Positions 33,124 through 42,965 of a stretch of DNA of 64,000 bases are shown here, piece after piece (the stretch's first letter is position 1; the number at the start of each line of letters is the position of its first letter). Under the pieces are notes generated by a model. That model was not told where the DNA came from, made no database searches, and was given only the letters and a program-made list of their open reading frames with translations. The stretch lies in NCBI RefSeq assembly GCF_001612885.1, contig NZ_BDBH01000007.1, positions 434,001-498,000 on the forward strand, given 5' to 3'. A program made the position numbers and the translations under genes. Origin of the DNA: Nocardia harenae NBRC 108248. Lineage in GTDB: Bacteria; Actinomycetota; Actinomycetes; Mycobacteriales; Mycobacteriaceae.

Positions 33124-36100
33124 ATGGTCCGGCCCCCGACTGCGCGCTCAGCTGTTCCCGGCGTCGGACGGCTCGGCTTGCTCGAGCCGACCGCCGCCGC
33201 CGCCCTGCGCGAGCTGGCGTGGGACAACGTGGAGAGCATCCCGGTGCTCTGGGCGCTCTCCCGCGCGCCCGACGCCGACTTGGCGCTGAGCACCCTCATG
33301 CGGCTGCGCGAGGCGCTCGGAACCGGCTGGGCCGAGCTGGATTCGGCGCTGCGCACCGACAAGTCGCTGCGCGGCAGGCTCTTCGCGCTGCTCGGTTCGT
33401 CCAGCGCGCTCGGCGACCACCTGGTCGCCGACCCGGCCGCCTGGCCGGAGCTGCGCCGCACGGAGCTGCCGAGCGCCGAGCAGCTCCGCGCCGAGCTGCT
33501 CGCCGTGGTCGACGCGGTGCCGGAGGAGGGGCCCGCCGCCGGGCCGCTGGTCTTCCGTGCCGCGCGCACCGGCCCGGAAGTCGTTCCGCTGCTGCGCAAG
33601 CGGTACCGCGACCAGCTCATGCTGCTCGCCGCGCAGGATCTCGCCGCCACCGTGGAGAACGAGCCGGTGGTGCCCTACGAGGTGGTCGGCAGGCAGCTCG
33701 CCGACATGGCCGACGCCGCGCTCACCGCGGCGCTCGCGGTGGCGATCGGCCGGGTCTGCAAGGACGCGCCGCTGGCGGTCCGGCTGGCGGTGATCGCCAT
33801 GGGCAAGACCGGGGCCCGCGAGCTCAACTACGTCAGCGACGTGGACGTGCTCTTCGTGGCCGAGCCGGCCGACGCCACCGCCACCCGGCTCGCCGCCGAG
33901 CTCATGACCGTCGGCGGCACCGCCTTCTTCGACGTGGACGCGGCGCTGCGGCCGGAGGGCAAGGCCGGCGCCCTGGTGCGCACCCTGGACTCGCACCTCG
34001 CCTACTACCAGCGCTGGGCCCGCACCTGGGAGTTCCAGGCGCTGCTCAAGATGCGCCCCGCCACCGGCGATTTCGAGCTCGGCCGGGCGTACCGGGACGC
34101 GCTCATGCCCATGGTGTGGACCGCCTCCGAGCGCCCCGACTTCGTCACGGACGTACGCGCCATGCGCCGCCGGGTGGAGAATCTGGTCCCCGCCGACCTG
34201 CGCGAGCGCGAGCTCAAGCTGGGCCACGGCAGCCTGCGCGACGTCGAGTTCGCGGTGCAGCTGCTGCAGCTCGTGCACGGCCGGGTGGACGAGGCGCTGC
34301 ACGTGCAGAACACCACCGAGGCGCTGGCCGCGCTGGCCGACCGCGGTTACGTGGGCCGCGACGACGCCGCCAACCTCACCGCCTCCTACGAGTTCCTCCG
34401 GCTGCTCGAGCACCGGCTGCAGCTGCAGCGGCTCAAGCGCACGCACACCCTGCCCGCCGGCGACGACGAGGAGGGGCTGCGCTGGCTGGCCCGCGCCGCG
34501 CACGTCCGCCCGGACGGCAAGCAGGACGCGGGCGGGGTGCTGGTCAGCGAGATCCGGCGGAACACCGTGCGGGTGCGCAGGCTGCACGCCAAGCTCTTCT
34601 ACCGCCCGCTGCTGGAGTCGGTGGCCCGGCTGGACTCGGACGCGCTGCGGCTCAGCCCGGAGGCGGCGGTCAGGCAGCTGGCCGCGCTCGGCTACGCCGA
34701 GCCGGAGCACGCCCTCGGCCACCTGCGCGCGCTCGCGGGCGGGGTGGCGCGCAAGGGCCGGATCCAGACGCTGCTGCTGCCGACGCTGCTGGAGTGGCTC
34801 GGCGACACCCCGAACCCGGACGCCGGGCTGCTCGCCTACCGCCGGGTCTCCGAGGCGCTGGACGAGCAGACCTGGTTCCTGCGCGAGCTGCGCGACGAGG
34901 GCGCGGTGGCGCAGCGGCTGATGATCGTGCTCGGCTCCTCGGCCTACCTGCCCGACCTGCTGATCAACGCCCCCGAGACGATCCGGCTCTACGCCGACGG
35001 CCCGCAGGGGCCGCTGCTCTGCCGCACCCAGCCGGAGGAGGTCGCGCGCGGCATCCTCACCGCCGCCGCGCGCTACGACGACGCCAGGCGGGCCGTGGCG
35101 GCGGCCCGCTCGCTGCGCAGGCACGAGCTGGCCCGCGTCGCCTCGGCCGATCTGCTCGGATTGCTGGACGTGCCGCAGGTGTGCCGCGCGCTCTCCTCGG
35201 TGTGGGTGGCGGTGCTGGAGGCGTCGCTGCGGGCGGTGATCCGCGCCGACGAGGTGGAGTCGGGGGAGCAGGCGCCCGCCGGGTTCGCGGTCATCGGCAT
35301 GGGCAGGCTCGGCGGCATGGAGCTGGGGTACGGCTCCGACGCCGACGTGCTCTTCGTCTGCGACCCGCGCCCCGGCGTGGACGAGACCAAGGCCGTGAAG
35401 TGGGCCAACTCGGTGGCCGACCGGCTGCAGAAACTGCTCGGCGCGCCGAGCACCGACCCGCCGCTGCAGGTCGACGCCGGGCTGCGCCCGGAGGGGCGCA
35501 ACGGGCCGCTGGTGCGTACCCTCGCCGCCTATGCCGCCTACTACCGGCAGTGGGCGCAGCCGTGGGAGATGCAGGCGCTGCTCCGCGCCCACCAGGTCGC
35601 GGGCGACCAGGAGCTCGGCGTGCGCTTCCTGCACGTGGCCGACGAGGTGCGGTATCCGAAGGGCGGGGTCTCCGCGGAGGCGGTGCGCGAGATCCGGCGG
35701 ATCAAGGCCCGGGTCGACTCCGAGCGGCTGCCGCGCGGCGCCGACCCGGCCACGCACACCAAGCTGGGCCGTGGCGGGCTCGCCGACATCGAGTGGACGG
35801 TGCAGCTGCTGCAGCTGCGGCACGCGCACGAGGTGCGGGGGCTGCACAACACCTCCACGCTGCAGTCGCTGGACGTGATCGAGGAGACCGGGCTGCTCGG
35901 CGCCGATGACGTCGGGCTGCTGCGCGACGCCTGGATCACCGCCACCGCCGCGCGCAACGCCCTGGTGCTGGTCCGCGGCAAACCCAGCGACCAGCTGCCC
36001 GGGCCGGGCCCGCTGCTCTCCGCCGTCGCCAAGGTGGCCGGGTGGCCCACCGACGACGGCGGCGAGTTCCTCGACAACTACCTGCGCGTCACCCGGCGGG

Positions 36101-36135
36101 CGAAGGCCGTGGTGGAGCGGGTCTTCGGCGGCTGA
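33124..36135 (+). CDS. glnE: Bifunctional glutamine synthetase adenylyltransferase/removase
   Basis: GlnE attaches AMP to, and removes it from, a Tyr of GlnA1, turning nitrogen assimilation down or up. 1003 residues, normal length. Two nucleotidyltransferase halves: N-terminal removase with MGKTGARELNYVSDVDVLFV starting at residue 226, and C-terminal transferase with MGRLGGMELGYGSDADVLFV starting at residue 726. Each is followed by a helical domain (LKLGHGSLRDVEFAVQLLQL; TKLGRGGLADIEWTVQLLQL). Lies between glnA2 and a nuclease-fold gene, as in mycobacteria next to glnA2. Its expected substrate site, Tyr406 of GlnA1, is present at 46550-46552. Confidence 0.97.
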   Translation: MVRPPTARSAVPGVGRLGLLEPTAAAALRELAWDNVESIPVLWALSRAPDADLALSTLMRLREALGTGWAELDSALRTDKSLRGRLFALLGSSSALGDHLVADPAAWPELRRTELPSAEQLRAELLAVVDAVPEEGPAAGPLVFRAARTGPEVVPLLRKRYRDQLMLLAAQDLAATVENEPVVPYEVVGRQLADMADAALTAALAVAIGRVCKDAPLAVRLAVIAMGKTGARELNYVSDVDVLFVAEPADATATRLAAELMTVGGTAFFDVDAALRPEGKAGALVRTLDSHLAYYQRWARTWEFQALLKMRPATGDFELGRAYRDALMPMVWTASERPDFVTDVRAMRRRVENLVPADLRERELKLGHGSLRDVEFAVQLLQLVHGRVDEALHVQNTTEALAALADRGYVGRDDAANLTASYEFLRLLEHRLQLQRLKRTHTLPAGDDEEGLRWLARAAHVRPDGKQDAGGVLVSEIRRNTVRVRRLHAKLFYRPLLESVARLDSDALRLSPEAAVRQLAALGYAEPEHALGHLRALAGGVARKGRIQTLLLPTLLEWLGDTPNPDAGLLAYRRVSEALDEQTWFLRELRDEGAVAQRLMIVLGSSAYLPDLLINAPETIRLYADGPQGPLLCRTQPEEVARGILTAAARYDDARRAVAAARSLRRHELARVASADLLGLLDVPQVCRALSSVWVAVLEASLRAVIRADEVESGEQAPAGFAVIGMGRLGGMELGYGSDADVLFVCDPRPGVDETKAVKWANSVADRLQKLLGAPSTDPPLQVDAGLRPEGRNGPLVRTLAAYAAYYRQWAQPWEMQALLRAHQVAGDQELGVRFLHVADEVRYPKGGVSAEAVREIRRIKARVDSERLPRGADPATHTKLGRGGLADIEWTVQLLQLRHAHEVRGLHNTSTLQSLDVIEETGLLGADDVGLLRDAWITATAARNALVLVRGKPSDQLPGPGPLLSAVAKVAGWPTDDGGEFLDNYLRVTRRAKAVVERVFGG

Positions 36136-36231
36136 GGGCCGCCGCGATCCCGAGCACCGCGCGGCGGCGTCGGCGCTCATCGCGGCGGGCTGACCCGGCC
36201 CCGGCGGAGCGGCGCCGGTCGGCCGTCCGGG

Positions 36232-36237
36232 TAGGCT
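36232..36237 (+). promoter_or_regulatory. -10 box, leaderless 36244 gene
   Basis: TAGGCT, identical to the rnpB -10 box, ends 6 nt before ATG 36244. Confidence 0.5.
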
Positions 36238-36243
36238 CGCCGC

Positions 36244-37383
36244 ATGGACCGCGCACCCGTTACGGGCCGCGATCCCCGGGGGGCTGAGCCGAGCCGTGTC
36301 CCGGGGTCGCCGCTGCCAGTTTCGCCCACGTCCGCTCCGCGCACCCCAGCCGGGGGCGTGGGCGAGGCGGGCGGGCCCGGTGGCGGCGCTCCGCCCGGCG
36401 GCGGGTCCGGCGCGGGCGGGCGCGGCGGACGGCGTGCGCCGCGGCGCTGGTGGCAGCAGGTGAGCTCGGTGCTCGGCTGGCTCGCGGTCGCCGCCGCACT
36501 GCTCGGCATCGCCCTGCACTACGGCGTCTCGCAGCGCTTCTCGGCGGTGCTGCTCGCCTCGTTCGCCCCCTACCTGATGCTCGGCGCGGTGCTCGCGCTG
36601 GTGCTCTTCGCGGTCGCGCGCCGGTACCGCGCCGGCGCGCTGGCGCTGGCGGTACTGGCGGGCGCGTTCTGGACCCAGCTCCCGCTCTTCGTCGCCGACG
36701 GCCACGCGGGCAACGGCCCGCCGCTCACCGTCCTGCAATCCAACCTGCTCTTCGGCGACGCCGACGCCGAGGCAGTCCGCGCGGTGGTGCGCGACGAGAA
36801 GGTGGACGTCCTCACCGTGCAGGAACTCACCCTGGAGGCGGTCGCCCGCCTCGATGCCGCCGGCCTCGCCGCCGACCTGCCCTACCGCTACCTGCAGCCC
36901 GGCACCGGGGGCGGCGGCAGCGGCATCTACAGCCGCTACCCCATCCGCGACGAACGCCGCTTCGCGGGCTTCGAGATGGCCAACCTCGGCGTCACCGTGC
37001 AGCACCCCGAACTCGGCCCGATCCAGGTTCTCAACTTCCACCCCATGCCGCCCCCGCTCAACTTCGGCGCGTGGACCGGCGAGATGGCCCGGACCAGAGA
37101 GCTCCTCACCGCCACCACCGGCCCGGTCGTGGTCGGCGCCGACTTCAACGCCACCCGCGACCACACCGCCTTCCGCGCCTTGCTCGGCGACCGCTTCGCC
37201 GATGCCGCCGAACTCGCGGGCGCGGGTCCCCAGCTCACCTTCCCGGCGGACCGCGCCTGGGGCCCGCTCATCGGCATCGACCACGTCCTGCTCGCGGGCG
37301 GCACCGCCGAGTCGGTGCGCACCCTCACCGTCCCGCGCTCCGACCACCGCGCCGTCCTGGCCCGGATCCGGCTGGACGACTGA
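36244..37383 (+). CDS. Membrane-anchored endonuclease/exonuclease/phosphatase-family protein
   Basis: 379 residues. A disordered Gly/Pro/Arg-rich N-terminus (residues 1-70), three membrane helices (about 78-95, 101-122, 128-147), then an EEP-fold domain about 155-379: VLQSNLLFGDAD (Asn), VQELTLEAV (metal Glu), NFHPMPPP (His), VVVGADFNATRDH (Asp-x-Asn) and final SDHRAVLARI (Asp-His pair). These are the catalytic residues of Mg-dependent phosphodiesterases; the domain faces outside, so an envelope or extracellular phosphodiester substrate is likely. ATG 36244 has a leaderless -10 box. Confidence 0.88.
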   Translation: MDRAPVTGRDPRGAEPSRVPGSPLPVSPTSAPRTPAGGVGEAGGPGGGAPPGGGSGAGGRGGRRAPRRWWQQVSSVLGWLAVAAALLGIALHYGVSQRFSAVLLASFAPYLMLGAVLALVLFAVARRYRAGALALAVLAGAFWTQLPLFVADGHAGNGPPLTVLQSNLLFGDADAEAVRAVVRDEKVDVLTVQELTLEAVARLDAAGLAADLPYRYLQPGTGGGGSGIYSRYPIRDERRFAGFEMANLGVTVQHPELGPIQVLNFHPMPPPLNFGAWTGEMARTRELLTATTGPVVVGADFNATRDHTAFRALLGDRFADAAELAGAGPQLTFPADRAWGPLIGIDHVLLAGGTAESVRTLTVPRSDHRAVLARIRLDD

Positions 37384-37456
37384 GCGATACGGCACCCGCC
37401 GCCGCGTGCGATTAGCATGTGAACGCTCGACGGTGCTTTCCGGGGAGGACAACCGA

Positions 37457-38896
37457 ATGCGAACGACCCTGCCGCGGCTCTGCGCCGCCCTGCTGGCGAC
37501 CGGGCTGCTGCTCACCGGCTGCGCCGGCGGCTTCACCAACGACAAGCCGCGCGCCGCCACCGCGGCCGAGAACCCCTGGCAGATCGCGGGTTCCACCTCC
37601 AGCACCGGACCGAGCGGCCCGCGCGAGGGCGCGCCGGACAGCACCAAGACCGCCGAGAACGGCGACGGCGGCGCCATGGACACGCTCGCGCTGAACGCCC
37701 TCACCGATGTCGAGGCATTCTGGCAGGCCGAGTGGCCCGAGCACTTCCAGGGCACCTTCGCCCCGGTCGCCAGGATCGTCTCCTGGGACGCCACCGCGCC
37801 GAGGAACCGGGCCGTCGAGTTCTGCGGCGAGGACACCTACCAGTTCGTGAACGCCGCCTACTGCGGCCGCGACCACTCCATCGGCTGGGACCGGGGCATC
37901 CTGCTGCCGGAGCTGGTGAAGAGCTTCGACGACATGGCCGTCGTCATGGTGCTCGCGCACGAGTACGGCCACGCCGTGCAGGGCCAGGCACGGATGTCGA
38001 ACCGCGCCACCCCGACCCTGGTCCAGGAGCAGCAGGCCGACTGCCTCGCAGGCGCCTTTCTCCGGCACGTCGCCGAGGGCGACTCCGCGCACTTCACGCT
38101 GAACACCACCGACGGGCTGAACGCGGTGCTCGGCGCCACCGTCGCGGTGCGCGACCGGGACCCCGGCGACCCGGACAATGTGCACGGCACCGCCTTCGAG
38201 CGGATCACCGCGGTGCAGGTCGGCTACACCGACGGCGTCCCCGGCTGCAAGCGGATCGATCAGGCCGAGATCCAGGCGCGCCGGGGCAGCCTCCCGGTCA
38301 CCTTCGAGTACGGCGAGGAGGAGGGGCAGCTCCCGGTCGACCGGGAATCCCTGGCCAGCATGGCCACCGCGCTCGGCCGGATCATGCCGCTCCCGACGGC
38401 GCCGACGTTCGACTACTCCGGCGTCGGCCGGAGCTGTGCGGGCGCGGCGCCGACCGAGCCGGTGAGCTACTGTCCGGACACCGACACCGTCGGCTCCGAC
38501 GTCGCCGACCTGGCGAAGCGCGGCGGCCCGACGGCGGGCGAGGACGCCCCGCTCTCGGCCATCGTCTCCGGCGACTACAACGCCTTCGTCGCCTTCGTCT
38601 CCCGCTACGCCCTCGCGGTGCAGCGCGCCCGCGGCCTGGAGCTGACCGGCGCGGAGAGCGCCGGGTTGCGCACCGCCTGCCTCTCCGGCGCGGTCACCAC
38701 CGCGCTCAGCAGGGAGGGCAGCGATCCCCGGCTCTCCGCGGGCGACCTGGACGAGGCGGTCTCCGGGCTGCTCGCCGACGGCTTCGTGGCGAGCGACGTC
38801 GAGGGCGAGGTGGTGCCGAGCGGCTTCGCCCGGCTGGAGGCGTTCCGGCTCGGGGTGCTGGAGGGCGAGCAGTCCTGCTACCGCCGCTGGGCGTAG
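37457..38896 (+). CDS. Secreted zinc metallopeptidase lipoprotein (HEYGH)
   Basis: 479 residues. Signal peptide with lipobox (ALLATGLLLTGCAGG, Cys about residue 22), a low-complexity linker, then a neutral zinc metallopeptidase domain: VMVLAHEYGHAVQGQARM (HExxH, about residues 166-183) and EQQADCLAGAFLRH (third-ligand region, about 193-206). Several cysteines (EFCGEDTY, AAYCGRDH, GRSCAG, VSYCPD) suggest disulphides outside the cell. Resembles the putative neutral zinc metallopeptidases (YpfJ-like) of actinobacteria. ATG 37457 has GGGGAGG about 8 nt upstream. Ends 3 bp from a convergent lipase gene. Confidence 0.9.
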   Translation: MRTTLPRLCAALLATGLLLTGCAGGFTNDKPRAATAAENPWQIAGSTSSTGPSGPREGAPDSTKTAENGDGGAMDTLALNALTDVEAFWQAEWPEHFQGTFAPVARIVSWDATAPRNRAVEFCGEDTYQFVNAAYCGRDHSIGWDRGILLPELVKSFDDMAVVMVLAHEYGHAVQGQARMSNRATPTLVQEQQADCLAGAFLRHVAEGDSAHFTLNTTDGLNAVLGATVAVRDRDPGDPDNVHGTAFERITAVQVGYTDGVPGCKRIDQAEIQARRGSLPVTFEYGEEEGQLPVDRESLASMATALGRIMPLPTAPTFDYSGVGRSCAGAAPTEPVSYCPDTDTVGSDVADLAKRGGPTAGEDAPLSAIVSGDYNAFVAFVSRYALAVQRARGLELTGAESAGLRTACLSGAVTTALSREGSDPRLSAGDLDEAVSGLLADGFVASDVEGEVVPSGFARLEAFRLGVLEGEQSCYRRWA

Positions 38897-38899
38897 CGG

Positions 38900-39775
38900 T
38901 CAGGCCGACGGGTGCGCGGGGCCGCTGCGCGCCCGCAGCCAGCCGGTGAGGTCGGCGAAGACGGCCTTGCGCTCCGGCTCGTTGAAGACCTCGTGGTAGA
39001 GGCCGTCGTACCGGAGGACGCACTTGTCCGTCGAGGTCACCCGCTGGTCGAGCAGGTCGGCACCGGCGGGGGCGGCGATGGTGTCGCCGGTGCCGTGCAG
39101 CACCAGCAGCGGCTGGTGCACCCGGCCGAGCCGCTCCTTGAGCCGACCGGCGGTCTCCATGATCTCCACCGCGGTGCGCGCGGGCAGCTTGCCCCGGAAC
39201 ACCAGCGGGTCCTCGTCGTAGCGGCGCACCACCTCGGGGTCGCGGCTGATCTCGGCGGAGTCCAGCTGCAGCACGCCGAGCCCCGGCAGCGCGCGGGTGA
39301 GCAGCGGGGCGAGCAGCCGCTGCACCGGGTTGCCGAGCGGAATGTCCAGCGGCGGCGCGGAGAGCACCACCCCGGCCAGCTCCGGCGCGGTGTCCCTGGT
39401 GAGCAGGTGCAGCACCACCAGGCTGCCCATGGAGTGGCCGAGCAGGAAGCGCGGCGCCCGCGGGTGCGCGGCGGTGGCCCGGTCCAGCAGTGTCGCCACA
39501 TGGTCGGCGGCGGTCTCCATGGAGCCGATGTTGGCGGTGCCCGCCCCGGCCGAGCCGCCGTGGCCGATGTGGTCGAAGGTGTAGACGGCGAAGCCGTGGC
39601 AACTGAGGTGCTCGGCCAGCTCGGCGTAGCGCCCCGCGTGCTCGGCGACGCCGTGCACCAGGATCACCACCCCGCGCGGGGCGCCGCCGGGCTGCCTGGT
39701 GTACCAGGCCACCCGCCCGCCGCTGCCGTCGAAGGTGCCGCTCTCGGGAAAGCCGTTCGTGGTGAAGCCGGCCAT
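38900..39775 (-). CDS. Monoacylglycerol lipase-like alpha/beta hydrolase
   Basis: 291 residues. MGL family: VVILVHGVAEHAGRYAELAE (HG oxyanion, about residues 36-55), YTFDHIGHGGSAG, nucleophile FLLGHSMGSLVVLHLL (Ser about 114), HGTGDTIAAPAGA (acid) and final His in YDGLYHEVFNE. Same signature order as M. tuberculosis Rv0183, which hydrolyses monoacylglycerols. No signal peptide. Lies 28 bp downstream of the M20 peptidase gene on the same strand and probably shares its transcript. Confidence 0.9.
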   Translation of the reverse strand: MAGFTTNGFPESGTFDGSGGRVAWYTRQPGGAPRGVVILVHGVAEHAGRYAELAEHLSCHGFAVYTFDHIGHGGSAGAGTANIGSMETAADHVATLLDRATAAHPRAPRFLLGHSMGSLVVLHLLTRDTAPELAGVVLSAPPLDIPLGNPVQRLLAPLLTRALPGLGVLQLDSAEISRDPEVVRRYDEDPLVFRGKLPARTAVEIMETAGRLKERLGRVHQPLLVLHGTGDTIAAPAGADLLDQRVTSTDKCVLRYDGLYHEVFNEPERKAVFADLTGWLRARSGPAHPSA

Positions 39776-39803
39776 CGCTGTGCTCCTCGGTTCCTCGGTG
39801 CGG

Positions 39804-41150
39804 TCAGCCGGCGAGCCGGTCGAGCAGGCGCCGGTCGAATTCGATGAGGCGAGCGTAGTTGAGCCGGGAGATCCGCTCGTCGGTACCGTGGATGCGCTCC
39901 AGATCCGCCCGGCTCAGCACGATGGGCGCGAAATTGCACCTGGTCCCCGCCAGGCCGTCGTAGTGCCGGGAATCGGTGGCGCCCGGGACCAGCCCGGTGG
40001 TAACCGCGATGCCGGGCACCACCGCGCGGGCCAGCTCCGCCACCAGCTCGAAGGCCGGGCCGGGGCCGCTGGTGTCGGATGGCTCCGAGGCCGGCCCGAC
40101 CAGCTCGATGGTGAGCCCCGGATCGCGGGTCACCGCGCGGCAGTGCTCCAGCACGCCCTGTACCGAATCCCCGGGCAGGATGCGGAAGTTCACCAGCGCC
40201 TCGGCCCGCTGCGGCAGCACATTGGCCTTCACCCCGCCGTGGAAGACGGTTGGCGCGGTGGTGGTGCGCACCAGCGCCTCGGTCTGCGGCCCGGCGGCCA
40301 GGATCCGGATGACCACCGGCGCGGCGATCCGGGCCGCGCGCAGCAGGATCCGCCGCAGCCGCGGCATCACCAGCCGCAGCCTGCCGACCATGTCCGCGAT
40401 CACCGGGGTGAGCCGCAGCGGCATGGGGTTGTCCTGGATCCGGGCCACCGCGCGGGCCACCCGGCCGACCGCGGTCTGCTTGCCGGGCATGGAGGAGTGG
40501 CCGCCCACCTGGGTACCCGCGATCCGCACGGTGGCGTACCCCTTCTCGCCGACCATGATGGTGGCGACCGGCACCTCGACCCCGTCGGCCAGATCCTCGG
40601 CGATCACCCCGCCCTCGTCCAGCAGCAGCTCCGCCCGCACCCCGGCATCCCGCAGGTGCGCCGCCATCCGCACCGCGCCGGAATCCCCGAAGGTCTCCTC
40701 GTCGTGGCCGAAGGCCAGGTAGATGGTGCGCCGCGGCCGCACCCCGGCGGCCAGCGCCGCCTCGGTCGCCTCGAGCAGCGCGAGCACCCGGCTCTTGTCG
40801 TCGATGGCGCCGCGGCCCCAGATGAACTCCGCGTCCACCACGCCCGCGAAGGGCGGGTGCGTCCAGCGGCTCTCGTCGTCCACCGGCACCACGTCCTGGT
40901 GCGCGAGCAGCAGCGCGGCCACCCGCTCCGGCTCCCGCCCGGCCCAGCGGTAGAGCCTGCTGTGCCCGAACCGCAGGCACTCCAGCTCCCGGTGCACCAG
41001 CGGAAAGGATTGCTCCAGGTGCGCGCCGAGCCGCTCGAACTCGCCGTCGGCGAAGTCCGTCGGCGGCTCGGTGGAGATGGTCACGCAGCGCAGCGCCTCG
41101 GCCAGGCGCTCGGCGACCGCGTCGTCGACGGGGCGGACCGGTTCGGTCAC
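39804..41150 (-). CDS. M20-family metallopeptidase / carboxypeptidase
   Basis: 448 residues. M20/M25/M40 dizinc peptidase: LLLAHQDVVPVD (His and Asp), WGRGAIDDKSR (bridging Asp), LAFGHDEETFGDSGA (catalytic Glu pair), dimerisation/lid domain with QVGGHSSMPGKQTA, and late TGLVPGATDSRHY with the last zinc His. Likely a carboxypeptidase or aminoacylase acting on peptides or N-acyl amino acids; the substrate cannot be read. GTG 41150 overlaps the stop of the CocE-like gene (GTGA), so the two are coupled. Confidence 0.9.
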   Translation of the reverse strand: MTEPVRPVDDAVAERLAEALRCVTISTEPPTDFADGEFERLGAHLEQSFPLVHRELECLRFGHSRLYRWAGREPERVAALLLAHQDVVPVDDESRWTHPPFAGVVDAEFIWGRGAIDDKSRVLALLEATEAALAAGVRPRRTIYLAFGHDEETFGDSGAVRMAAHLRDAGVRAELLLDEGGVIAEDLADGVEVPVATIMVGEKGYATVRIAGTQVGGHSSMPGKQTAVGRVARAVARIQDNPMPLRLTPVIADMVGRLRLVMPRLRRILLRAARIAAPVVIRILAAGPQTEALVRTTTAPTVFHGGVKANVLPQRAEALVNFRILPGDSVQGVLEHCRAVTRDPGLTIELVGPASEPSDTSGPGPAFELVAELARAVVPGIAVTTGLVPGATDSRHYDGLAGTRCNFAPIVLSRADLERIHGTDERISRLNYARLIEFDRRLLDRLAG

Positions 41151-42802
41151 GGCGCGGGGGCCGGGGCGGGGAGGTTCAGGACCACACTCGCATTCTCCAC
41201 CACCCCCGGCGCCAACGTGAGCACCCGCTCGGCCTTCCACTCGAGCAGGTCGGTCCCGGCGCCGCCCGGCAGGTCGGCGGTGCGCAGCGCGGTGAGCAGC
41301 GGCAGCTCCACCTCGGCGCCGAGCACCGTGACCGGCGCGTTCACCCCGGTATCGACCCAGACGTCGTCCGCCATGTTCACGATCCGGATGCCGAGCCGGT
41401 GCCCGGCCGGGATCGGCCAGTCCTGGGCCAGCATGCGGATCCGCGCGGTCTCGGTGACGGGGGCGATGCCGCGGGTGATCACCGTGGCGCGGCCGCCCGG
41501 CTCCACGTCGTAGAGCTCCACCGTCACCGTCGCGGTGGGCGGGCCTGCGAGCCGCACGGTCGCGGTCGGGATGCCCGCGAGGTGCTGGATCGTCGGCAGC
41601 GGCTCGGAGATCGTCCAGATCTCGCGGTCCGGGCCGGGCAGCAGCCCGCGGTGCGTGTAGGTGCCGGTGCGCAGCGGCACCGCGACCCGCGCGACGTCGG
41701 CGGGCGGCCACTGCCGCTCGCCGCGCCAGCTGCCGTCGGCCGCGTTCACGGTGATCGGCGGGCCAGGTACCTCGACGGCACGGTCCGCGACGTGCCGGTC
41801 GAAGAAGGCGAGCACCTCGGCGGTGAAATCCGGGCCCGCGCACTTGTCCTGGCAATCCCGGTGTCCCCACTGCCCGAACCAGGCGCGGTGCTCGCCGGGG
41901 CCGAGCGCGTCCCAGAAATCGAAGACCCGGTACGGGCGCGTGTTGTAGTCGATCAGCCCCTGGCCGAGGAAGACCGGAACGGTGCTGCCGCGCACCTTCT
42001 CCACCAGTTCCCGATCCCGCCAGAAGGACGTGCCCGGATCGTGATTCGCGGTCTCCGCGAGATAGGGGAGATAGCAGCCGAGCGGAATCTGCGCGGCATT
42101 CGCCCGGTACTCCGGCGACGAATTCCAGTGGCCCGGAATGGAAGCGAAGAGCAGGTGCTCGAGCCCGACTCCGTCGGCCGGACGCAATCCGGTCTTCACC
42201 ACCGGCTTGCCGGAGAATCGCCACGAGATGCCCTGCATGTACAGGTAGGCGTAGGCATCGACGACGGGGCCGAAGGTGGCGACCGCGGCCAGCCCGCGCG
42301 GCCGCTCGGCCAGCCCCATCACCCCGGCCCAGCCCTCGTAGGAGAGGCCGTACAGCCCCACCCGCCCGGTCGACCACGGCGCGTCGGCCGCCCACTCCAC
42401 CGCCGTCCGCACATCGCCGCGCTCGCCGGGCCCGCCGTAGTCCGGGCAGCCGGACGAGCCCGCGAAGCCGCGCAGATCCACGATCACGTAGGTGTACCCG
42501 GCCGCGAGCAGCTGCGTGACCGGCAGGTAGTCCACGGCGGGGCCGCCCTGCGGGCGTGGCACCGTGAGGTACGCGAGCTGGTTGCGGTAGGGGCTCACCG
42601 TCACGATCACCGGGGTGCGCACGTCGTCGGCGAGCCCGGGGGGGCGCAGGATGTCGGCGTGCAGCCGGGTGCCGTCCGGTGCGGTCAGGTACTCCTCGCG
42701 CCACTGGAACGCGGGCTGCGGCCCGGCCGCCGTCACCGGCGCGAACATCCCGAGTACGAGGAGCGCCCCCGCCAGCGCGCGCAGCACCGTCGTGATCGTC
42801 AC
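41147..42802 (-). CDS. Secreted CocE/NonD-family hydrolase (X-Pro dipeptidyl-peptidase type)
   Basis: 551 residues. Signal peptide about 1-27 (VTITTVLRALAGALLVLGMF, then APVTAAG), an alpha/beta hydrolase domain with DILRPPGLADDVRTPVIVTV, nucleophile in GRVGLYGLSYEGWAGVMGLA (Ser in GLSYEG), GQGLIDYNT (acid) and a His in GQWGHRDCQ, and a C-terminal jelly-roll domain (WTISEPLPTIQHLAGIPTAT onward) typical of CocE/PepX enzymes. Extracellular esterase or dipeptidyl peptidase is likely. GTG 42802 is chosen to begin the signal peptide; the frame stays open to 43057 but without a signal. Coupled to the M20 gene downstream. Confidence 0.88.
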   Translation of the reverse strand: MTITTVLRALAGALLVLGMFAPVTAAGPQPAFQWREEYLTAPDGTRLHADILRPPGLADDVRTPVIVTVSPYRNQLAYLTVPRPQGGPAVDYLPVTQLLAAGYTYVIVDLRGFAGSSGCPDYGGPGERGDVRTAVEWAADAPWSTGRVGLYGLSYEGWAGVMGLAERPRGLAAVATFGPVVDAYAYLYMQGISWRFSGKPVVKTGLRPADGVGLEHLLFASIPGHWNSSPEYRANAAQIPLGCYLPYLAETANHDPGTSFWRDRELVEKVRGSTVPVFLGQGLIDYNTRPYRVFDFWDALGPGEHRAWFGQWGHRDCQDKCAGPDFTAEVLAFFDRHVADRAVEVPGPPITVNAADGSWRGERQWPPADVARVAVPLRTGTYTHRGLLPGPDREIWTISEPLPTIQHLAGIPTATVRLAGPPTATVTVELYDVEPGGRATVITRGIAPVTETARIRMLAQDWPIPAGHRLGIRIVNMADDVWVDTGVNAPVTVLGAEVELPLLTALRTADLPGGAGTDLLEWKAERVLTLAPGVVENASVVLNLPAPAPAP

Positions 42803-42965
42803 GAGAGCACTATCGACCGCCGCGCGGCCGCGCGCCAGACCCAGGATCGGGGGTCGCCGCGCGAATTGCGGTGTGCCGGGACACGCCGGTGTCGGCCGGA
42901 AATACGACGAGGACTGCGCACCTCCGGGCGTATGATCGGCGCATTCGATGGCTCGGGGATTGATA

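Noticed and set aside
33148..37836. Very long minus-strand open frame across glnE
   Set aside because: It is the antisense shadow of glnE and neighbours, caused by high GC at third codon positions. The product is Arg/Gly/His-rich with no motifs.
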